From Thiobacillaceae bacterium (GTDB lineage: Bacteria > Pseudomonadota > Gammaproteobacteria > Burkholderiales > Thiobacillaceae): a DNA stretch of 10,323 nucleotides. Positions 6,349 through 10,323 of this stretch are shown here, piece after piece. The position numbers and the translations under genes are program-made. The stretch lies in contig JAHENE010000051.1 in NCBI GenBank assembly GCA_024643305.1, forward strand, positions 1 through 10,323, read 5' to 3'. How positions within the stretch are numbered: the first letter of the stretch is position 1; the number at the start of each line of letters is the position of its first letter. The notes below the pieces were generated by a model. The model worked only from the letters and a program-made list of their open reading frames with translations, made no database searches and was not told the DNA's origin.

Positions 6349-8511
6349 TTACAGCTTCAGCAAAATTCCGGCCAGAGGCGGCAGTGTGATGACGACCGAG
6401 CAGGGCTGGTCCATCCATGGCTGGGGTTCGCTGTGCAGGCCGCCGCCGTTGCCGGAATTGGAGCCGCCATAGAGCGCAGAATCTGTATTGAGGATTTCTC
6501 GGTAAAACCCCGGCGCCGGTACGCCAAGCCGATAACCATGGCGGGGCACAGGCGTGAAGTTGAGCACCACGATAGTGCATTCCCCGTTTGTCGAGCGTCG
6601 CATGAAACTGATGATGGAGTTGTCTGCGTCATTGCAGTCCAGCCACTGGAAGCCAGCAGCCTCGAAATCCAGCGCATGCAATGCGGTGTCGTCGCGGTAT
6701 AGCCGGTTGAGGTCGTGTGTCAGCCGTTGAGTGGCGGCATGCCAGGCTGTATCGAGCAGTTCCCAGTCCAGTTCCCAGCCTACCTGCCATTCTCGACCCT
6801 GACCGAATTCATTGCCCATGAAGTTGAGCTTCTTGCCGGGGCTGGCAATTTGCCAGGTCATCAGCAAACGCAGGTTGGCAAATTGCTGCCAGGCATCGCC
6901 GGGCATTTTTTTCAGGAGTGAGCCTTTTTCGTGAACGACCTCATCATGTGACAGCGGCAGGATGAAGTTCTCGGAATAGGCATACAACTGTCCGAAGGTG
7001 AGTTTGTTGTGGTACCAGCGGCGGTGTACCGGATTCTCTCGCATGTAGCTCAGGGTATCGTTCATCCAGCCCATGTTCCATTTCAGCGAGAAGCCCAGTC
7101 CGCCCAGATAGGCAGGGCGCGACACCATGGGCCAGGCCGTGGATTCTTCAGCAAAGCTGAGCGCCCCGGGAAACTCCTGATGCACCATCACGTTGAGTTC
7201 GCGCAGAAAGTCGATGGCTTCAAGATTTTCCCGCCCGCCATAGATGTTCGGGAGCCATTCACCTGCCTTGCGCGAGTAATCAAGATAGAGCATGGAAGCG
7301 ACAGCATCCACGCGCAGGCCGTCGATATGAAACTCGGAGAGCCAGTAATGCGCGCTTGCCAACAGGAAATTCTTCACCTCGGCGCGGCCGTAGTTGAAGA
7401 TGTGCGTGCCCCAGTCCTGGTGATAGCCACGGCGCGGGTCTTCATGTTCGTACAGCGCGGTGCCGTCAAAGTGTGCAAGCGCCCAGTCATCCTGCGGGAA
7501 GTGCGCCGGCACCCAGTCCAGAATTACGCCAATACCTGCCTGATGGCAGGCATCGACGAAGGCGCGGAACTCATCCGGATCGCCGTAGCGGCTGGTTGGT
7601 GCGAAATAGCCGGTGGCTTGGTACCCCCAGGATTCGTCCAGCGGATGTTCGGTAACAGGCAGTAGTTCAATATGCGTATAGCCCATATCGCGTGCATACG
7701 GGATGAGGCTGGCCGAAAGCTCACGCCAAGTGTAGAAGCGGCCATCCGGGTGGCGTTTCCAGGAGCCTGCGTGGACTTCGTAAATATTGATGGGCGCGTG
7801 CAGCCAATCCCAGTGCTTGCGCTTTTCCAGCCATGCTGCGTCATTCCAGCTATGTGCCGAAGTCTCGCAGACGCGCGGTGCATTACCAGGACGCCGCTCA
7901 AACCAGCGCGCGTAGGGGTCGGTTTTGACCAGCACCTGACCGCTGGCGCGATTGCGGATTTCAAATTTGTAGTACATGCCGGGCCGGATTTCGGGCACAA
8001 ACAATTCCCACACGCCGGAGTTGCCACGCGAGCGCATGGGATGGAGGCGTCCGTCCCACTGGTTGAACTCGCCGACGATGGAAACCCGCTCCGCATTGGG
8101 GGCCCAGGTTGCAAAACGAATTCCGCTGACGCCGTTCAGGCTTTCAGGGTGGGCGCCCAGCATGTTGTAAGCCTGGAAAAGTCGACCTTCCCCAAACAGG
8201 TACAAATCATGCTCAGACAATGTGGGGGGGAAACAATAGGGGTCGAATCGTTCATGGCTGGCATGACCATTGCTGCTGCGTATGCGATAGGGGATTTCGG
8301 GAGCGGCAGGGCCATGCCACTCGAACAGACCGCGTGCATCGGTTTTTTCCATGGGGCCCAGGCCCAGGATTTCGACACTTGTGGCATGTGGATCGAATAC
8401 GCGGATGACATGCCCTTCCGGGCCGGAATGCCAGCCAAGAAAACCAAATGGATCATGGCTGCGGCCGGCAGCCAGATCAAGCAAGCGGGGATCGATGGAA
8501 GTTCGCAACAT
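6349..8511 (-). CDS. glgB: 1,4-alpha-glucan branching enzyme GlgB (GH13)
   Basis: GlgB cuts alpha-1,4-glucan chains and re-attaches them as alpha-1,6 branches during glycogen synthesis. Counting from the ATG at 8509-8511 the protein has 720 residues, close to E. coli GlgB (728). An N-terminal beta domain (about 15-105) is followed by a CBM48 module (about 125-220, containing [20 protein letters not shown]) and the GH13 barrel (about 243-600). Catalytic residues are the nucleophile D402 (DGLRVDAV), acid/base E455 (FAEEST) and D523 (LSHDEV), with the conserved D332 in ILDWVP. The C-terminal all-beta domain ends the protein. The start is uncertain: an in-frame TTG at 8526-8524 would add five residues, and neither start has a convincing ribosome-binding site. 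It heads a leftward unit with pgi and perhaps the CBS gene, and is divergent from glgC across only about 50 bases. Confidence 0.97.
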   Translation of the reverse strand: MLRTSIDPRLLDLAAGRSHDPFGFLGWHSGPEGHVIRVFDPHATSVEILGLGPMEKTDARGLFEWHGPAAPEIPYRIRSSNGHASHERFDPYCFPPTLSEHDLYLFGEGRLFQAYNMLGAHPESLNGVSGIRFATWAPNAERVSIVGEFNQWDGRLHPMRSRGNSGVWELFVPEIRPGMYYKFEIRNRASGQVLVKTDPYARWFERRPGNAPRVCETSAHSWNDAAWLEKRKHWDWLHAPINIYEVHAGSWKRHPDGRFYTWRELSASLIPYARDMGYTHIELLPVTEHPLDESWGYQATGYFAPTSRYGDPDEFRAFVDACHQAGIGVILDWVPAHFPQDDWALAHFDGTALYEHEDPRRGYHQDWGTHIFNYGRAEVKNFLLASAHYWLSEFHIDGLRVDAVASMLYLDYSRKAGEWLPNIYGGRENLEAIDFLRELNVMVHQEFPGALSFAEESTAWPMVSRPAYLGGLGFSLKWNMGWMNDTLSYMRENPVHRRWYHNKLTFGQLYAYSENFILPLSHDEVVHEKGSLLKKMPGDAWQQFANLRLLMTWQIASPGKKLNFMGNEFGQGREWQVGWELDWELLDTAWHAATQRLTHDLNRLYRDDTALHALDFEAAGFQWLDCNDADNSIISFMRRSTNGECTIVVLNFTPVPRHGYRLGVPAPGFYREILNTDSALYGGSNSGNGGGLHSEPQPWMDQPCSVVITLPPLAGILLKL

Positions 8512-8561
8512 TTTTTTACGATTCAAAGCCTATCATAAGACTAGTAAATGGAAGGAGTGTG
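8512..8561. promoter_or_regulatory. Very short divergent glgB/glgC intergenic gap
   Basis: Only 50 bases (35 if glgB starts at the TTG) separate the two divergent glycogen genes. The stretch is A/T rich with a run of T (8511-8517) and the glgC ribosome-binding site at its right end. I see no pair of clear -35/-10 boxes for either direction (TATCAT at 8531-8536 is the only vaguely -10-like hexamer on plus). Promoter elements for at least one gene probably lie within the coding start of the other, or the main glgC promoter lies inside glgB. Confidence 0.45.
8552..8557 (+). promoter_or_regulatory. Ribosome-binding site deciding the glgC start
   Basis: AAGGAG lies four bases before the ATG at 8562. 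It marks this ATG as the glgC start even though the frame remains open for another 38 codons upstream, in DNA that codes for glgB on the other strand. Confidence 0.8.
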
Positions 8562-9845
8562 ATGCAAAAACCCACAAGCGATGAACCACGTTTTGTCAGC
8601 CTGCTGACAAAAAAAACCGTGGCCCTGATCCTTGCCGGCGGGCGAGGGTCAAGATTGATGCAGTTGACAGACTGGCGTGCAAAACCCGCCGTGCCATTCG
8701 GGGGGAAATTCCGCATCATCGATTTTCCTTTGTCCAATTGTCTTAATTCCGGCATACGGCGGGTTGGCGTGCTTACCCAATACAAGGCACACAGCCTGAT
8801 CAAGCATATACAGCGTGGATGGGGATTTCTCCGCGGTGAATTCAACGAATTCATTGAACTGCTGCCGGCGCAGCAGCGCATAGAGGCAGACTGGTACAAG
8901 GGCACTGCGGACGCCGTATTCCAGAACATGGATATTCTGCGCACCTACGGTCCAGAGTATGTGCTGATCCTGGCGGGCGATCACATTTACAAGATGGATT
9001 ACGGTGAAATGCTGGCCAGTCATGTAAAAAGCGGGGCCGACATGACTGTGGCCTGCCTGGAAGTGCCATTGGATCAGGCAAGCGCCTTTGGGGTGATGGC
9101 TGTGGATGAAAGCGGGCGCGTTGTCGAGTTCATGGAAAAACCCGCGAACCCGCCTGCCATGTCCAGTCGGCCTGACCGCGCGCTGGCGAGCATGGGCATA
9201 TACATATTCAATGCCAAGTTTCTGTACGAGCAACTGATCCGCGATGCGGACGATCGACATTCTGAGCACGACTTCGGCAAGAATCTCATTCCCTACATGG
9301 TGCCGCGCTATCGTGTCGTGGCCCACCCGTTTTCTGAAAGTTGTGTGGGATCCGAAGGTACAGAGCCCTATTGGCGCGACGTGGGAACCGTGGATGCGTT
9401 CTGGGAGGCCAACATTGACCTGGCAGGCATCACGCCTGATCTGAATCTTTATGACAGGCATTGGCCAATCTGGACGCATCAGGAGCAACTGCCGCCAGCC
9501 AAATTCATTTTTGACAACGATGACCGCCGCGGCCAGGCCATTGATTCGATGGTATCCGGGGGCTGCGTCATCTCAGGTGCAACGGTGAGGCGCTCCGTAC
9601 TTTTCTCCAATGTCAAAGTGAATAGTTACGCCACACTGGAAGATGCGGTCGTGTTACCGGATGTATTGATTGGACGCCATGCCAGATTGAAGAAAGTGGT
9701 TATCGACAAGGGGTGCATTATTCCGGACGGGCTGGAAGTCGGTTTCGACCGCGAGCGCGATGCCAAGTCGTTTCACGTATCGCCTGGTGGCGTAACGATG
9801 ATCACGCCTGAAATGCTGGGCCAGCATGTTCACTATGTCAGGTAA
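8562..9845 (+). CDS. glgC: Glucose-1-phosphate adenylyltransferase (ADP-glucose pyrophosphorylase)
   Basis: GlgC makes ADP-glucose from ATP and glucose-1-phosphate, the committed and usually allosterically controlled step of bacterial glycogen synthesis. The 427-residue length fits the family (E. coli 431). The nucleotide-binding start [11 protein letters not shown] (22-32) is followed by [17 protein letters not shown] (39-55). K41 corresponds to the E. coli activator-site Lys39, D140 in LAGDHIYK to catalytic Asp142, and K193 in FMEKP to the glucose-1-P-binding Lys195. EPYWRDVGT (268-276) and the C-terminal left-handed beta-helix (about 310-395, hexapeptide-like repeats) complete the enzyme. 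A strong AAGGAG supports the chosen ATG; an upstream open extension to 8448 only shadows glgB. The stop lies nine bases before the GH57 gene, so they form one operon. Conservation of K41 suggests activation by a sugar phosphate such as fructose-1,6-bisphosphate, which is an inference. Confidence 0.97.
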   Translation: MQKPTSDEPRFVSLLTKKTVALILAGGRGSRLMQLTDWRAKPAVPFGGKFRIIDFPLSNCLNSGIRRVGVLTQYKAHSLIKHIQRGWGFLRGEFNEFIELLPAQQRIEADWYKGTADAVFQNMDILRTYGPEYVLILAGDHIYKMDYGEMLASHVKSGADMTVACLEVPLDQASAFGVMAVDESGRVVEFMEKPANPPAMSSRPDRALASMGIYIFNAKFLYEQLIRDADDRHSEHDFGKNLIPYMVPRYRVVAHPFSESCVGSEGTEPYWRDVGTVDAFWEANIDLAGITPDLNLYDRHWPIWTHQEQLPPAKFIFDNDDRRGQAIDSMVSGGCVISGATVRRSVLFSNVKVNSYATLEDAVVLPDVLIGRHARLKKVVIDKGCIIPDGLEVGFDRERDAKSFHVSPGGVTMITPEMLGQHVHYVR

Positions 9846-9854
9846 TTGCAAGAG

Positions 9855-10323
9855 ATGAGCGAACGCAAGCTGCATTTAATCATGTGCTGGCACATGCACC
9901 AGCCGGACTACCGCGATTCCGGAACAGGCGAGTTTCGCCTGCCGTGGACCTATTTGCATGCTCTCAAGGATTATTCCGACATGGCGGCCCACATCGAGGC
10001 GGAGCCGCGGGCGCGGGCTGTTTTCAATTTCGTTCCGATACTGCTGGATCAACTGGAAGACTATGCAGAACAGTTTGCCAGCGGGCATTTTCGTGATCCG
10101 CTTCTGGAGCTGCTTGCAAGGAAGGATTACGCGAATATCACCCCGGCCGAGCGAGAGCTCATTCTGGATTTCGGGTTTCGCTGCGGTCACGATGAAATGG
10201 TTGCTCCTTATCCGCCCTACAAGCGTTTGCATGAGTTATATGATCAACTGGAGAAATTCGGCGGTAGAGCGATCGAATATCTTTCCGGCCTCTATATGTC
10301 TGACCTGTTGACCTGGTATCACA
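9855..10323 (+). CDS. GH57-family glycoside hydrolase (N-terminal 156 residues, cut by window edge)
   Basis: The frame opens at ATG 9855, nine bases after the glgC stop, and is still open at the right edge. The start HLIMCWHMHQPDYRD (7-21) matches the first conserved region of GH57 enzymes (the HQP motif), followed by an N-terminal barrel stretch with LPWTYLHALKDY (34-45) and VFNFVPILLDQL (62-73), both usual in proteobacterial GH57 members. The family includes alpha-amylases, 4-alpha-glucanotransferases and branching enzymes, so the exact activity cannot be named, and the catalytic Glu and Asp lie beyond the window. An in-frame TTG at 9846 is an alternative start. The ribosome-binding site is weak: AGG at 9840-9842, overlapping the glgC end, suggests coupled translation. 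Context with glgC and glgB points to alpha-glucan trimming or remodelling; glgA often follows in similar loci, which is not checked here. Confidence 0.88.
   Translation, partial: MSERKLHLIMCWHMHQPDYRDSGTGEFRLPWTYLHALKDYSDMAAHIEAEPRARAVFNFVPILLDQLEDYAEQFASGHFRDPLLELLARKDYANITPAERELILDFGFRCGHDEMVAPYPPYKRLHELYDQLEKFGGRAIEYLSGLYMSDLLTWYH

Noticed and set aside
7672..8538. Long open frame (288 codons) on the plus strand opposite glgB
   Set aside because: It lies wholly antisense to the conserved coding sequence of glgB, has no recognisable domain or ribosome-binding site, and its protein looks like a codon-shadow product.
8448..8561. Upstream extension of glgC by 38 codons
   Set aside because: It overlaps the glgB coding start, would add residues absent from GlgC proteins, and the strong AAGGAG supports the ATG at 8562.
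8649..9488. Long open frame (279 codons) on the minus strand opposite glgC
   Set aside because: Fully antisense to a well-conserved enzyme, with no family resemblance; a shadow frame.

Overview
The window looks like an ordinary chromosomal stretch from a Proteobacterium. A beta- or gammaproteobacterium is most likely, perhaps a Nitrosomonadales-type autotroph, but this rests only on the overall look of the proteins and the gene mix, and no rRNA or other marker is present. Coding density is high and base composition is even. I see no insertion sequences, phage genes, tRNAs or CRISPR arrays.

Left part (1-4154) is a mixed set of short transcription units. A Lon-family AAA+ protease of the AAA_32 type runs leftwards off the window edge. 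It is divergent from rtcA, the RNA 3'-terminal phosphate cyclase, across a 183-base intergenic region. Next is a very acidic 164-residue protein on the minus strand made of two gapless 74-residue repeats, which I do not recognise. Then comes a plus-strand 90-residue protein of the UPF0248/DUF504 (MJ1316) family, a domain predicted to recognise RNA ends with a cyclic phosphate. RtcA makes exactly such ends, so the two genes 665 bases apart are the most interesting functional link in the window.

Right part (4151-10323) is a glycogen locus built around a very short divergent gap at about 8512-8561. Leftwards run glgB (branching enzyme), pgi (glucose-6-phosphate isomerase, 18 bases after glgB) and a stand-alone two-CBS-domain protein. 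Rightwards run glgC (ADP-glucose pyrophosphorylase) and, 9 bases later, a GH57-family glycoside hydrolase cut by the window edge. Together these interconvert fructose-6-P and glucose-6-P, activate glucose-1-P to ADP-glucose, and branch or remodel the polymer. Glycogen synthase (glgA) and phosphoglucomutase are not in view and may lie just outside.

The window is mostly well-understood housekeeping and storage metabolism. The items worth a second look are the rtcA/MJ1316 neighbourhood, the duplicated acidic protein, possible sigma-54 and sigma-32 promoter matches in the lon/rtcA gap, and the compact glgB/glgC divergent junction.
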